DNA of 29,936 nucleotides from the IMG/VR virus record IMGVR_UViG_3300044646_000729, positions 1-29,936 of that record. One strand, written 5' to 3'. This document shows positions 29,760 through 29,936 of the stretch, piece after piece. The translations under genes were made by a program, and so were the position numbers. The stretch comes from a virus. The notes beneath the pieces were generated by a model. The model did not search any database, had not been told where the DNA came from, and was given only the letters and a program-made list of their open reading frames with translations. Position 1 is the first letter of the stretch. Each line of letters begins with the position of its first letter.

Positions 29760-29936
29760 ATCTTTTCAAAGTAATGTAATCCGATCAACGGGTTTAAAAA
29801 GTTACTTGAGGAGCGTTAATATTAATTTCGGCTTTAACGTTTCCGCCTTTGAGTTGTCTCTCTTTATATCGAGAGCCTCGGAGGTTTGGATTTTCCTCTT
29901 GTAATTTCCGGCGGACGCGCGTAATATAGTCCGCCG
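29760..29936. repeat. Terminal direct repeat, right copy
   Basis: Second copy of 1-177, with differences at 29887 and 29890. Joining 29759 to position 1 restores an uninterrupted gene order from 35-391 to 29093-29704. Confidence 0.95.
29794..29936 (-). CDS. Partial copy of the gene at 35-391
   Basis: C-terminal 47 codons (without N-terminus) of the putative DNA-binding protein, present because the contig ends overlap. The stop corresponds to that at 35. It is not a second gene. The two synonymous differences make it a variant allele rather than an exact duplicate. Confidence 0.9.
   Translation of the reverse strand, partial: ADYITRVRRKLQEENPNLRGSRYKERQLKGGNVKAEININAPQVTF

Noticed and set aside
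1-29936. Lysogeny genes, tRNA genes or a CRISPR array
   Set aside because: No integrase or excisionase motif, tRNA cloverleaf or regularly spaced repeats were seen. A programmatic tRNA and repeat search would confirm.

Overview
The window is an essentially complete genome (about 29.76 kb unit length) of a tailed, siphovirus-like dsDNA phage. Bases 1-177 recur at 29760-29936 with two differences, so the contig closes into a circle or is terminally redundant. All recognisable genes but one lie on the minus strand, packed with short overlaps. The likely host is a Bacteroidota bacterium. The promoters fit the Bacteroidota -7 consensus TAnnTTTG, starts sit in A-rich contexts rather than behind Shine-Dalgarno sites, and the tape measure and tail proteins resemble those of Bacteroidota phages. 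I see no integrase, tRNA, CRISPR array or DNA polymerase, so a virulent, host-replisome-dependent lifestyle is the simplest reading.

Layout in the direction of transcription (right to left, circular). 3.98-0.86 kb: an early block with small unknown genes, an HTH-like protein, a likely single-strand annealing protein and a RecE-like exonuclease. 0.78 kb through the junction to 28.2 kb: replication genes (an unknown acidic protein, a putative DNA-binding protein, a DUF6291-like protein and a DnaC-like helicase loader). 28.2-25.0 kb: small accessory genes, including a PD-(D/E)XK nuclease, a lipoprotein and a two-helix membrane protein. 24.9-23.3 kb: terS and terL, closed by a terminator. 23.15-12.8 kb: tail module (tail assembly chaperone with a -1 frameshift, completion protein, beta-helix spike, tail-tip proteins, tape measure). 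12.56-7.0 kb: head module (ClpP-like protease fused to a scaffold-like tail, major capsid, terminator, probable tail tube, connectors, portal). 7.0-4.1 kb: second fibre, holin, spanin candidate and endolysin.

The most interesting region is 12557-12797. A 52-residue ribbon-helix-helix (RHH) protein is the only plus-strand gene, and it lies convergent to the tape measure and divergent from the head operon. The two divergent -7 elements are only 7 bp apart, so polymerase probably cannot occupy both. Two copies of ATTAAGTACCAAA, 21 bp apart, lie in the RHH leader. The shared core of this motif recurs at 23185-23195 upstream of the tail operon, with exactly the same 34-bp distance to a -7 element as at the head promoter. 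Both late promoters lack a -33 TTG box and place the -7 element 4-5 nt from the start codon. I infer that the RHH protein is a phage-encoded switch for the late head and tail promoters. This is a hypothesis built from sequence pattern only.
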